Positions 1-10,560 of a DNA stretch of 64,000 nucleotides are shown here, piece by piece. A program made the translations under genes and the position numbers. The notes beneath the pieces are model-generated. The model was not told the DNA's origin, searched no databases, and worked only from the letters and a program-made list of their open reading frames with translations. The first letter of the stretch is position 1. Every line of letters begins with the position of its first letter. Source of the DNA: Pseudomonas putida W15Oct28 (GTDB lineage Bacteria; Pseudomonadota; Gammaproteobacteria; Pseudomonadales; Pseudomonadaceae); NCBI RefSeq assembly GCF_000708715.2, contig NZ_JENB01000014.1, positions 62,001-126,000 on the forward strand, read 5' to 3'.

Positions 1-1087
1 GCGCGGGATGCCGGGCGGCATGCCGAATGCGGTCTGCCAGGCTGGACGGGTTCCCGGTTTCAAACGTGAGCGCGGTGTGCTTGCTGGTAATGTCCAGCAC
101 CCCGGATGTGTCAGAACCGATGACGGGAACGCCCTGGCTGAATGCGTCAAAAATGATTCGGGGTTGTTCCTGCTTCAGTGTCGGCACCAACAGCCAGTCA
201 TGCTGGGCAATGATCCTGAAAAAATCTTTGCCGTAATCAACTGCGTTCTGGAACCTCACCTCGACGCCGCCACGCTTTTCAGCAGCAAAGCGTCGGCAGT
301 GCTCTTTCAAATCACCTTCACCCATGAGGGTGACGGTGATATCAACGTCGTCGGTTTTCAGCTGCTCAATGGCTTCAAGGACTACCAGCACACCTTTGTC
401 CAGAACAAGGCGGGAGGGGTAAAGCACGTTGAGGGTACGGCTGTGCCTGCCTTCGAATCTTTTTCTGACTGCCTCAGGGGACGCCATGAATTTCTTGTCG
501 AGCCAGCTGGCAGGGTTGATCAACGTGCGACTGTTATCGCCCCCAAGAAAATATTCCTTGTAGAAGGACTGGGTAAATATCCTGGCATTCGCCCACTTCA
601 GGCACCACCTCAATAAAAGGGTGTGCACGTGGTGTTCGATGATTGCTCTGAGGGTTCGCGCCTGTCCCTGAGCCAACATCCAGAATGAAGACTCTATGAC
701 AATCACCCATTGAAAGCGGAAGAATGGCTTTAGCGGCAGCAGATAGAAGGACAAAGGGAATGCCCAACCGGCCCCGTCAGAATGAACGATCCTGGCATGC
801 TTGCAGGCGTTGATGACGGTTATGAAATTCGGAAAGAAGTTTTTTAGTACTGACGTAAGCCCATGGTCTTTGCGCAACCCATAAAGCCATTTTACATCCA
901 GATGACTGATGCTTTGCAGCCCGTCGATATTACCGCCTCTCTCAACCGGGCAGCATATCCCGAAGTTTTCTATGTAGCCCAAATGAAGCTCTATATCTTT
1001 GACCCATAAGGGGTCTGTAAACAAACTACCTTGCTCGTCTACGACAACAGGAATTCGGGTGAAGAGTATGTATGGGTCTTCAATCAT
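1..1087 (-). CDS. Glycosyltransferase, GT4/group 1 type, 3' end cut by the window edge
   Basis: The minus strand is open from an ATG at 1087 to base 1, about 362 codons with no stop, so the C-terminus lies outside. A GAGGGG ribosome site sits just upstream. The second half has the GT-B retaining glycosyltransferase pattern: NVLYPSRLVLDKGV (nucleotide-binding start), TVTLMGEGDLKEHC, and near the edge FDAFSQGVPVIGSDTSGV, which matches the donor-sugar loop although the second Glu of the usual E-x7-E is Asp. No signal peptide or membrane segment is obvious. Likely role is sugar transfer in surface polysaccharide or LPS synthesis; donor and acceptor cannot be told. The DNA is AT-richer than most of the window (25 G/C in the 60 bases 841-900), as is common in exchanged polysaccharide loci. 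Confidence 0.85.
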   Translation of the reverse strand, partial: MIEDPYILFTRIPVVVDEQGSLFTDPLWVKDIELHLGYIENFGICCPVERGGNIDGLQSISHLDVKWLYGLRKDHGLTSVLKNFFPNFITVINACKHARIVHSDGAGWAFPLSFYLLPLKPFFRFQWVIVIESSFWMLAQGQARTLRAIIEHHVHTLLLRWCLKWANARIFTQSFYKEYFLGGDNSRTLINPASWLDKKFMASPEAVRKRFEGRHSRTLNVLYPSRLVLDKGVLVVLEAIEQLKTDDVDITVTLMGEGDLKEHCRRFAAEKRGGVEVRFQNAVDYGKDFFRIIAQHDWLLVPTLKQEQPRIIFDAFSQGVPVIGSDTSGVLDITSKHTALTFETGNPSSLADRIRHAARHPA

Positions 1088-1306
1088 ATTCCCCTCACAG
1101 GGATGCCAGGACACTAACGATTGAATTGTCTACATGGGGCCTACTCCTCAATACCAGCCGTCCATCTCAACAACGTTGTAGCGTCCTTGCAGACCTCCTG
1201 CGTACGCAGCAAGCGCTCCGTTCGGGGTTCACTCTAGTGCGCCTTCACAGATTGCACACGCGGGGTTGCAACAATTTCTCATGATTCAGCACCGGTGCCG
1301 GCCCCC
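1088..1306. other. Intergenic stretch without a recognisable gene
   Basis: No open frame with a ribosome site and family resemblance was found on either strand, and no tRNA or riboswitch-like fold. It presumably holds the leftward promoter of the glycosyltransferase, but I could not settle on -35/-10 boxes. The rest of the gap up to 1460 is a REP pair. Confidence 0.5.
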
Positions 1307-1426
1307 TTGTAGGAGCGGCCTTGTGTCGCGATGGGGCGCGAAGCGGCCCCGGCACTATCTGCGGTGAAGCTGAAATTGCCGGGGCCGCTTCGCGGCCCAT
1401 CGCGACGCAAGGCCGCTCCTACAGGG
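1307..1426. repeat. REP pair (inverted), 'GTAGGAGCGGCC' family
   Basis: Two inverted copies of a palindromic element face each other: TGTAGGAGCGGCCTTGTGTC at 1308-1327 and its complement ending at 1425, each followed internally by a GC-rich stem (gcgaagcggccccgg / ccggggccgcttcgc). About 25 bases separate them. This is the REP/BIME arrangement of P. putida group genomes. It lies just downstream of the TonB receptor gene. Confidence 0.85.
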
Positions 1427-1460
1427 AACGCGTAGGGCCGAAGGACAACAATCCGCCTGA

Positions 1461-3638
1461 TTAGAAGTCGTACCGCGCCCCGACCATCATGCTGCGCGAC
1501 GGCCCGTAGAAGTTGAACGTAGACGTCGATCCCACCCGCGACAGGTAGTCCCGGTCAAACAGGTTGTTGACGTTGAGGGTGGCCGTCAGCTTCGAGGTAA
1601 CCGGGTACGACAGCATGGCATCGACCGTGGCATAGCCCGGTGCATCGATACGCACGCCACCGTTCTCGGAATAGAAGTTGCTCATCGCCGATACACCGCC
1701 GCCAATGGCCAGGCCGGTCAGCGGGCCTTGGCTGATGGTGTACTTGCTCCACAGCGAAGCCTGGTTGCGCGGCATGATGAAGAAGGTGGTTTCGGCGTCA
1801 CCCTTGAGGGTTTCAGTTTCCATCCAGGTGTAGCCGGCCAGCAGTTCCCAGTTTGGCGTCAGCTTGCCGCTCACTTCCACTTCGGCGCCTTTGACGCGGG
1901 TCTTGCCGGAGGCAACCGAGAAGTTGGTGTCTACACCATCCTCGTCGTACTCGGTGGTGGCGCGGTTCTTGTCGGTCAGGCGGAATACCGAGAAGCGGGT
2001 ATTCAGGTCGCCGCCAAAGTAGCTGCTCTTGAGACCGAACTCGTACTGCTCGCCTTCACGCGGCTTCAACACCCGGCCGTTGCTGTCGGTGTCGGACTGC
2101 GGCTTGAACACCTGCGAGTAGCTGGCGTACAGCGCATGGTTCTCGGTCAGGTCGTAGACCAGGCCGCCATACGGCGTGAAGTGGCCGTCCACGCGCTTGC
2201 TGTCGTTGGTGCTGGCACCGCTGCTCAGGGTGGTGGTGTAGAAATCACCGCGGTACCAGCTGAAGCGGCCACCGGCGATCAGCGCCAGGCGCTCGATCGG
2301 GCGGAAGGTGACCTTGGAATACAGGCCGTATTCCTCTTCCTGCATGCCGGTCTCGGTGCTGTAGTTGGGCGACGGTTTGGCAAACTGCTTGGGCGAGTAG
2401 GTGTTGACGTTGATGGCACCCAGGTTGGTGGTGCCGTTGAGGTACTCGGTGTCGTAGTTCTTGTAGTCGGTGCCGACCACAAATTCGCTGACCTGGCCGA
2501 GGGTTTCGAACGGCTGGCTGTAGCTGGCGTCCAGCGAGTAGGTGTCCTGGGTGAAGTCACGGGCGCTGGCGCGCTCGGAGTTGGCACCAGTGGTGGCATT
2601 GGTTGCGGTGAAGGCGTACAGGTAGTTGGTGTCGCGGTGCGAGCCGCGCGCCGCGATACGGCCATAGCCGCCGTTGTCGAAGCGGTGGGTCAGCTCGGCG
2701 ACCAGGTCGGTGGTCTTGCCATCGAAGTAGTTCCAGTCAGCCCCCAGGAAACGGGAGTGGCTGAAATCGGGCACGTCGCCAGACAGGGTTGCCGGGTAGC
2801 CATTGTGCGGCGTGATGTTCTTCACTTCGTGCATCAGGCCGAACGACAGCGTGGTGGCGTCGTCCAGGTCGACATCAAGCGCACCGTAGTAGCTGTTGCT
2901 GGTGTTGGCGTTGTAATCCACTTCGCCATTGGTGTCGTCACGCGACGCGACGAAACGCCCGCGCACGCGGCCGGCGTCATCCAGCGGCCCGCTCAGGTCG
3001 ATTTCTTCGTGGTTGGTGTCCCAGGTGCCATAGCTGCCTTCGACGTGGCCCTGAAACTCCGCGGTCGGGCGCTTGCGCACCATGTTGACGATGCCACCCA
3101 GTTCACTGGTGCTGCTGAACAGCCCGGCCGGGCCGCGCATGATTTCGACACGGTCGAACGCCGCCAGCGACGGTACGGTGCCGAAGATGCTGGCCATCGG
3201 CGCCGGCAGGCCGTCAATGTTGAACTCGCTGTACTCGTAGCCCCGGGCGTAGATAGACGACCGGCCGCTGTCGTTGGTCAAGGTGCGCAGGCCGGCGGTG
3301 TACTTGGCCAGGTCATCCAGGTGTACAAACTGGCGGTCTTTGACGTAGTCCTGGGTGTACACGGTGATCGACTGGGGGATGTCCTTCAGCGCTGCTGGGG
3401 TCTTGGTGCCCACGGTCGCGGCATCGACGCTGTAACCACCGGTGGCTTCCGAGGGCAGCATGTCGTACAGGCGGTTGCCTTCGATGGTCAGTGCCGGCAA
3501 GTCGAGCGAGCTACCCTCGGCTGCCGCCTGGGTGGCCACCGTTTCAGCCAGTGCCGACAACGAAAACGGCGCCAGCAACCCCAGCACCAGCCAGCCCCTA
3601 GCCCGTCGCGAGCTCCCCACACGTTTGAAACCGTTCAT
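1461..3638 (-). CDS. TonB-dependent ferric-siderophore receptor (FpvA/FhuE-like)
   Basis: A 725-residue outer-membrane receptor. An N-terminal signal peptide (about residues 1-31, ending SALAE) is followed by a plug domain with ALKDIPQSITVYTQDYVKD, an IYARGYEYSEFNIDGLP stretch and RGPAGLFSSTSELGGIVN, which are hallmarks of TonB siderophore receptors. A 22-strand barrel ends in VGARYDF with C-terminal Phe. The start at 3638 was chosen over upstream in-frame codons because it gives the signal peptide and has GAAGGG six bases upstream. There is no N-terminal signalling domain, so control is not by an ECF sigma/anti-sigma pair. It is divergent from a response regulator/kinase pair and near a secreted esterase, a layout recalling pfeA-pfeRS-pfeE. 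The siderophore is unknown. A Fur-like site lies 20 bases upstream. Confidence 0.93.
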   Translation of the reverse strand: MNGFKRVGSSRRARGWLVLGLLAPFSLSALAETVATQAAAEGSSLDLPALTIEGNRLYDMLPSEATGGYSVDAATVGTKTPAALKDIPQSITVYTQDYVKDRQFVHLDDLAKYTAGLRTLTNDSGRSSIYARGYEYSEFNIDGLPAPMASIFGTVPSLAAFDRVEIMRGPAGLFSSTSELGGIVNMVRKRPTAEFQGHVEGSYGTWDTNHEEIDLSGPLDDAGRVRGRFVASRDDTNGEVDYNANTSNSYYGALDVDLDDATTLSFGLMHEVKNITPHNGYPATLSGDVPDFSHSRFLGADWNYFDGKTTDLVAELTHRFDNGGYGRIAARGSHRDTNYLYAFTATNATTGANSERASARDFTQDTYSLDASYSQPFETLGQVSEFVVGTDYKNYDTEYLNGTTNLGAINVNTYSPKQFAKPSPNYSTETGMQEEEYGLYSKVTFRPIERLALIAGGRFSWYRGDFYTTTLSSGASTNDSKRVDGHFTPYGGLVYDLTENHALYASYSQVFKPQSDTDSNGRVLKPREGEQYEFGLKSSYFGGDLNTRFSVFRLTDKNRATTEYDEDGVDTNFSVASGKTRVKGAEVEVSGKLTPNWELLAGYTWMETETLKGDAETTFFIMPRNQASLWSKYTISQGPLTGLAIGGGVSAMSNFYSENGGVRIDAPGYATVDAMLSYPVTSKLTATLNVNNLFDRDYLSRVGSTSTFNFYGPSRSMMVGARYDF

Positions 3639-3657
3639 GACACACCCTTCGCCCAAA

Positions 3658-3672
3658 TGATAGTAATTCGCA
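3658..3672. promoter_or_regulatory. Candidate Fur box upstream of the TonB receptor
   Basis: TGATAGTAATTCGCA matches the Fur core TGATAATnATTATCA at 11 of 14 defined positions. It lies 20 bases before the receptor start codon, where it would cover the receptor promoter in the divergent region shared with the response regulator. Function is inferred from sequence and context only. Confidence 0.5.
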
Positions 3673-3819
3673 AACGAAACAAGTTGCTTTTTGCGAACGA
3701 TACCGGAGGGAAAACAGGGGCGCAGCAGGATTAACCTTCTTAACACACCCAGGCGTTGCCCTCCCTTGCTGGCAATGGGATGATCCGCAACTGATACAGG
3801 TTCTCATTCAAGGCTCGCC

Positions 3820-4511
3820 GTGCCCACCTCACTTCTCCTCGCCGAAGACGACGCAAGCCTGCGTCAGGACCTGGAACGCCATTTCCTCAAACGCGGTTTC
3901 CGGGTAAACGCCTGCGCCACTGGCACCCAGGCCCTGGACGCCATTGGGCAAACACCGTTCGAACTGGTGTTGCTGGACATCATGCTGCCGGGTATCGATG
4001 GCCTCAGCCTGCTCGACGAGCTGCGCCGGCAGCAGGCGGTGCCGGTCATGCTGATGTCGGCGCTGGGCGCCGAGCAGGACCGCATCAGTGGCTTTACCCG
4101 TGGTGCGGATGACTACCTGCCCAAGCCCTTCAGCCTGGCGGAGCTGGACGCACGGGTCGATGCCTTGCTGCGGCGCGTGGCATTTGATCGTGGCACGGCG
4201 CTGCGTGTCGACGTTGGCGAGGTGATGCTGGACCACGACCGCCAGGACGTTATCCACAACGGCAACGCCGCCGGCCTCACCGCTTCCGAATTCCGCTTGC
4301 TGGTAACGCTGCGGACGCACCCCGGCGAAGCCTTGAGCAAACCCTTCCTGTACCAGACCGTGCTGCACCGGGCCTATACCCGCCTGGACCGGGGCCTGGA
4401 CGTGCATGTGTGCAACCTGCGCCGCAAACTGGCCGATATCAGTGCCCAGCACCTGCAGATCCAGGCCGTGCGCGGGCAGGGTTACATCCTGGTCGACACG
4501 GAACAGCCCTG

Positions 4512-4512
<1 letters not shown>
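3820..4512 (+). CDS. OmpR/PhoB-family response regulator
   Basis: 230 residues with a GTG start at 3820. The receiver domain (about 1-115) has the acidic pair E9/D10/D11, phospho-acceptor D53 in LLDIMLPG, and conserved K102 in LPKPF. The C-terminal winged helix (about 130-228) has the transactivation-loop and recognition-helix pattern TRLDRGLDVHVCNLRRKL and ends GQGYILV. The stop overlaps the start of the histidine-kinase gene (TGATG), so the two are translationally coupled. Transcribed away from the TonB receptor, it probably activates that receptor in response to a periplasmic siderophore signal, as PfeR or PirR do; this role is inferred from position. Confidence 0.93.
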
Positions 4513-6831
<2,319 letters not shown>

Positions 6832-6869
6832 CGCCCTGTTCGGCTCCGGCCTGCTGCGCCCTCTTGTCA

Positions 6870-7856
6870 TCAGGGGTAGGTGTACTTGAGCAGGTACTGG
6901 CTCAGGTCGCGGAAGGCATCCCTGGAAATGCGGGGTACCAGGTCCGTGCTACGGCCAAGGGTCTTGCAACAGGCCATGACCATCTGCTGGCGCACCGGCC
7001 CATCGAGCATGCCGGCATGCACGACCTGGAAGAATTGAAGGTAGGCGCCAGAGCCGCTGCCTTCAGGGCTGCGCCGGATTTCAACCGGTGTGTCGTGGTA
7101 AGGCGCCCGGAAAAAGGGCTGGCCATCGTAGTCTGCCTGCGGGGTCAACACGCCATGGGCGTCACACGTGCTGTGGCACAGCACTTTGCTCTGCTGGTCC
7201 GTCTCGAAGCCTCGCTCATAAAGCGTAATCTGCGACCCAGGGGCCTGTGTGCAGGCGTGTTCGAAAGCGTTCAGGATCTTTTTGGCGTTCGCCTGCGAGG
7301 CCTGGATCTGCGATAACGCCACGAACCGCTCTATTTCGCCCTTGCCAACGCTCTTGACGCCACGATCCAGCGTCGCCCAATGGCTGAACTCCACTTTGCA
7401 GGCGATCATGTGAATCTCAAAGCGGTAACCAGCCTCTACAGCCGCAGGCGGGAAGCCGGCGAATGCTTCGTCGTCCAGTGCCGATTCCATGATGATGTTG
7501 TAGCGGTTGGCGAAGGCGTACTGGAAAACCTTGCCGCTCAATGCCCTGATGAACGTTTCGGTGTGCTCGTAAACATGCAACACACCGTGCTCGCTCATCT
7601 CGGCGTAGTGCGGGTGCAGTTTGCGGAACTCTGGCAGGTAAAGCCGCACATGGTTCTGATAGCGCTCGCTGGGCAGCAACTGCTTCTCCAGCAGGTAGGT
7701 CTTGCCCGACCCTTGCGCACCGGCAACGATGAGCATTTTCGGGGTTGGGTCACTTTCAGGCCCATCAGCTTCGCGCGCTTTGTCGAACAGCGCATTGTCG
7801 AGCTGGGCGAAGGCATCCTCCACGTCGCTTTCGGTGAACGGGTAAAGCGTAGCCAT
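6870..7856 (-). CDS. Zeta-toxin-family P-loop protein, no antitoxin visible
   Basis: 328 residues from ATG 7856 (GAGG nine bases upstream). The N-terminal two thirds resemble zeta toxins / PezT: strand LIVAGAQGSGKTYLLEK with Walker A near residues 44-51, then RLYLPEFRKLHPHY, and IIMESAL before a strand ending MIACKVE. Canonical zeta kinases have Asp in (G/N)D-x-(F/E)-(R/K)-x2-HP; here the aligned residue is Pro followed by Glu, so the presumed catalytic base is missing. A C-terminal extension of about 110 residues follows and is not recognised. No small epsilon-like antitoxin frame flanks it. Transcribed behind rtcB with a 94-base gap. Could be a domesticated kinase of unknown substrate or an inactive relative. 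Confidence 0.75.
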   Translation of the reverse strand: MATLYPFTESDVEDAFAQLDNALFDKAREADGPESDPTPKMLIVAGAQGSGKTYLLEKQLLPSERYQNHVRLYLPEFRKLHPHYAEMSEHGVLHVYEHTETFIRALSGKVFQYAFANRYNIIMESALDDEAFAGFPPAAVEAGYRFEIHMIACKVEFSHWATLDRGVKSVGKGEIERFVALSQIQASQANAKKILNAFEHACTQAPGSQITLYERGFETDQQSKVLCHSTCDAHGVLTPQADYDGQPFFRAPYHDTPVEIRRSPEGSGSGAYLQFFQVVHAGMLDGPVRQQMVMACCKTLGRSTDLVPRISRDAFRDLSQYLLKYTYP

Positions 7857-7950
7857 TCTGCAATCCTCAGGTGTCTGCCCCAAATGGGCTGGCCGACACT
7901 CTAGGAATTGCCCCGGCGCACAGTGTGGTAGTTAGTTAAGGCGCTGCTCG

Positions 7951-9156
7951 CTACCCCTTCACACACACGACCTGGTGCAGGGTATGAACCACTTCGACAA
8001 GCGCCTGCTGGGCACGCATTACCGCGTCGATGTCTTTGTACGCCATCGGGATCTCGTCGATCACTTCCTTGTCCTTGCGGCACTCCACATGTGCCGTGGC
8101 GCGCCGTTGGTCCTCGACGGTAAAGCGGCTTTTGGCCTTGGTGCGGCTCATCACGCGGCCGGCACCATGGCTGCACGAACAGAACGACTCCTCGTTGCCC
8201 AGCCCACGCACGATGAAGCTCTTGGCCCCCATCGACCCCGGGATGATGCCCAGTTCGCCCTGCTGTGCCGACACCGCCCCTTTGCGCGTGACCAGCACTT
8301 CGCGGCCAAAATGCTGCTCACGCTGTACATAGTTGTGGTGGCAGTTCACCGCTTCCAGGCGGGCCTCGAACGCTTTGCCCAGCGCCTTGCGGGCAGCACC
8401 GACCACGGCCAGCATCATCAGCTCGCGGTTCTGCCGGGCGTAGTCCTGCGCCCACTCCACCGCTTCGACGTAGTCGGCGAAATGGCGGCTGCCTTCTTCG
8501 AAATAGGCCAGGTCCTTGTCCGGCAGGTTGGCCAGGTGCTGACGCATGTCGGCCTGGGCCAGCTCGATGAACAGGTTGCCGATGGCATTGCCCACACCGC
8601 GCGAGCCGCTGTGCAGCATGAACCAGACGCGGTCGGCCTCATCCAGGCACACCTCGATGAAGTGGTTACCGCCGCCCAGGGTGCCCAGATGGTGCCGATT
8701 ATTGGTCTTCTCCAGCCGCGGGTACTTGTCGGTAATGGCCTTGAAGCGCCCGGCCAGCTGGCCCCAGGCCTTGTCCGCCTTGGCCGGCACATCGGTCCAG
8801 GCGCCCTGGTCACGCTTGCCGAAGGTCTTGCCATGGGGCACCGCCTGCTCGATGGCACTGCGCAAGCCATGCAGGTTGTCTGGCAGGTCACGGGCGTGCA
8901 GCGAGGTGCGCGCGGCGATCATGCCGCAGCCGATGTCCACGCCAACCGCTGCGGGAATGATCGCGCCGACCGTGGGGATCACGCTGCCGATGGTCGAGCC
9001 CTTGCCCAGGTGCACGTCGGGCATCACCGCCAGGTGCTTGAAGATGAACGGCATCCTGGCCGTGTTCAGCAGTTGTTGGCGGGCCTCGTCTTCGACCGGC
9101 ACGCCATCGGTCCACAGCTTGATCGGCTTGCCACCGGCGACCTGGAGAATATCCAT
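7951..9156 (-). CDS. rtcB: RtcB, RNA-splicing ligase (3'-phosphate/5'-OH RNA ligase)
   Basis: 401 residues, the usual RtcB length, starting at ATG 9156 with GAGGA eight bases upstream. RtcB joins 2',3'-cyclic phosphate or 3'-phosphate RNA ends to 5'-hydroxyl ends using GTP and Mn2+. Visible signatures are VGVDIGCGM (metal-binding Asp and Cys), NNRHHLGTLGGGNHFIEV, FMLHSGSRGVGN, and CSCSHGAGRVMSR, which contains the His that becomes guanylylated. No rtcA cyclase or rtcR activator lies beside it, unlike the E. coli locus. The next gene on the same strand is the zeta-like P-loop protein. Cytoplasmic RNA repair is the expected role. Confidence 0.95.
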   Translation of the reverse strand: MDILQVAGGKPIKLWTDGVPVEDEARQQLLNTARMPFIFKHLAVMPDVHLGKGSTIGSVIPTVGAIIPAAVGVDIGCGMIAARTSLHARDLPDNLHGLRSAIEQAVPHGKTFGKRDQGAWTDVPAKADKAWGQLAGRFKAITDKYPRLEKTNNRHHLGTLGGGNHFIEVCLDEADRVWFMLHSGSRGVGNAIGNLFIELAQADMRQHLANLPDKDLAYFEEGSRHFADYVEAVEWAQDYARQNRELMMLAVVGAARKALGKAFEARLEAVNCHHNYVQREQHFGREVLVTRKGAVSAQQGELGIIPGSMGAKSFIVRGLGNEESFCSCSHGAGRVMSRTKAKSRFTVEDQRRATAHVECRKDKEVIDEIPMAYKDIDAVMRAQQALVEVVHTLHQVVCVKG

Positions 9157-9214
9157 GGGCTTGTTCCTCGAATGCATGACGGCATGATACCGCCAAAGGT
9201 CGTAGAGCCGTGGG

Positions 9215-9245
9215 TTGCCAGCGGGGTGGCAAGGTGCTGTATGCT
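9215..9245 (+). promoter_or_regulatory. Probable promoter driving the FMN riboswitch and ribB
   Basis: TTGCCA (9215-9220) and TATGCT (9240-9245) are separated by 19 bases and sit directly before the FMN aptamer, so transcription would begin near 9252. The spacer is slightly long for sigma70. Assigned by resemblance and position. Confidence 0.45.
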
Positions 9246-9249
9246 TTAG

Positions 9250-9395
9250 CGGTCTTCAGGGCGGGGTGCAAGTCCCCACCGGCGGTAAATCGAAAGATGA
9301 GCCCGCGAGCGCCCCGGTCATGCCGGGGGTCAGCAGATCTGGTGCAACTCCAGAGCCGACGGTCATAGTCCGGATGAAAGAAGGCGTCAGGCAGG
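9250..9395 (+). promoter_or_regulatory. FMN riboswitch (RFN element) upstream of ribB
   Basis: The conserved RFN blocks are present in order: TCTTCAGGGCGGGGTGCAAG, CCCCACCGGCGGTAAAT, GAGCCCGCGAGCGCC, GGTCAGCAGATCTGGTG, CCAGAGCCGACGGTCATAGT and CCGGATGAAAGAAG. They form the six-helix FMN aptamer. A linker of about 75 bases leads to the ribB ribosome site, so FMN binding probably lowers ribB translation or transcription. Confidence 0.96.
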
Positions 9396-9469
9396 GGCCA
9401 TCCGGGCGCCCCTGCGCGCGCATTTTGTTCGCCCCGAGACGTTCATCGATCATTCACGAGGAGCGTTTC

Positions 9470-10120
9470 ATGTCCACCCGTAACCACCCGCAATTCCCCG
9501 CTGTATCCGCCGCCATCGCCGCCTTCAAGGCCGGGCGCCCTGTGCTGCTGCTTGACGATGACGACCGCGAGGACGAAGCGGACATCATTGCCGCTGCCGA
9601 AAACATTACGCTGCAGACCATGGCCATGATGATTCGCGACTGTAGCGGCATCGTCTGCCTGTGCCTGGACGAAGCCACCGTCGACGCACTGCAACTGGCG
9701 CCAATGGTGCAGAACAACCAGGCCCGCCACGGCACCGGTTTCACCGTCACCATCGAGGCCGCAGAAGGCATCACCACCGGGGTTTCTGCCCAGGACCGCA
9801 TCACCACCATTGGCGCGGCACTGCGCTCCAGCGCCGAACAGCGCCATATCGTCAGCCCGGGGCATGTGTTCCCACTGCGCGCCCGCAATGGCGGGGTGCT
9901 GACCCGCCGTGGGCACACCGAAGGCTCGGTGGACCTGGCACGCCTGGCCGGCCTGCGCCCGGCGGCGGTGCTGTGCGAGCTGATGAACCCCGACGGCAGC
10001 ATGGCCCGCGGCGAGCAGGTGGCGGTGTATGCGCGCCAGTACAACTTGCCGGTGCTGACCATCGAAGAGCTGGCGCGGTACCGCGAGGCGATGCTGGAGC
10101 TCGAAGCCGAGCCAGCCTGA
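9470..10120 (+). CDS. ribB: 3,4-dihydroxy-2-butanone-4-phosphate synthase (RibB)
   Basis: 216 residues, a stand-alone RibB without a GTP cyclohydrolase domain. It converts ribulose 5-phosphate to 3,4-dihydroxy-2-butanone 4-phosphate and formate, supplying the four-carbon unit of riboflavin. Signatures: [19 protein letters not shown] with the acidic Mg2+/substrate loop, [20 protein letters not shown], and [16 protein letters not shown]. The start at 9470 has GAGGAG six bases upstream. It is preceded by an FMN riboswitch, unlike the second DHBP synthase gene (ribBX) at 21019-22110, so this copy is the one tuned to flavin supply. A REP pair follows the stop. Confidence 0.95.
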   Translation: MSTRNHPQFPAVSAAIAAFKAGRPVLLLDDDDREDEADIIAAAENITLQTMAMMIRDCSGIVCLCLDEATVDALQLAPMVQNNQARHGTGFTVTIEAAEGITTGVSAQDRITTIGAALRSSAEQRHIVSPGHVFPLRARNGGVLTRRGHTEGSVDLARLAGLRPAAVLCELMNPDGSMARGEQVAVYARQYNLPVLTIEELARYREAMLELEAEPA

Positions 10121-10132
10121 TAGAGCACCTTG

Positions 10133-10228
10133 GGGCTCTTCGCGGGCTTGCCCGCTCCCACAGGGTCTGCGCCGGGTTCAGAGCCGGTGCAATACCTGTG
10201 GGAGCGGGCAAGCCCGCGAAGAGGCCGA
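10133..10228. repeat. REP pair (inverted), 'TGTGGGAGCGGGC' family
   Basis: CTCTTCGCGGGCTTGCCCGC near 10136 and its inverse around 10197-10224 (TGTGGGAGCGGGCAAGCCCG) form a REP pair with a 30-base spacer between ribB and xseB. Confidence 0.85.
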
Positions 10229-10317
10229 CAAATCCAGACACATTGCCCCGGAAGTTTGCTCCCCCCGCCCCGCTCTGCTAGTGTCGCGCCGTTCTGAATG
10301 CCACCGAGACAGTCGCC

Positions 10318-10560
10318 ATGGCCCGCAAAAAAGCCTCCCTCGATTTCGAGCAATCCCTCGCAGACCTGCAAGCTCTGGTCGAGCGCCTGGAGAACGGCGA
10401 GTTGTCGCTGGAAGAGTCGCTGGCCGCCTTCGAGCAAGGCATCGCCCTGACCCGTGATTGCCAGGGTGCCTTGGCCCAGGCCGAGCAGAAAGTGCAAATC
10501 CTGCTGGAACGCGACGGCGAACTGGCTGCACAGCCCTTCGACGCGGAGCCGGAAGCATGA
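10318..10560 (+). CDS. xseB: Exodeoxyribonuclease VII small subunit
   Basis: 80 residues, normal for XseB. The family pattern is clear: [20 protein letters not shown] followed by [16 protein letters not shown] and a helical tail with [10 protein letters not shown]. Several copies bind the XseA catalytic subunit, which degrades single-stranded DNA from both ends. xseA is not in this window. The stop codon overlaps the ispA start (ATGA), and dxs follows ispA, giving the conserved xseB-ispA-dxs order. Confidence 0.95.
   Translation: MARKKASLDFEQSLADLQALVERLENGELSLEESLAAFEQGIALTRDCQGALAQAEQKVQILLERDGELAAQPFDAEPEA

Noticed and set aside
1072..1284. Small plus-strand frame of 70 codons
   Set aside because: No ribosome site or resemblance; it overlaps the start region of the glycosyltransferase.
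1728..3734. Long plus-strand open frame antisense to the TonB receptor
   Set aside because: Val/Gly/Ala-rich low-complexity product, a codon-bias shadow of a high-GC gene; the minus strand encodes a clear receptor.
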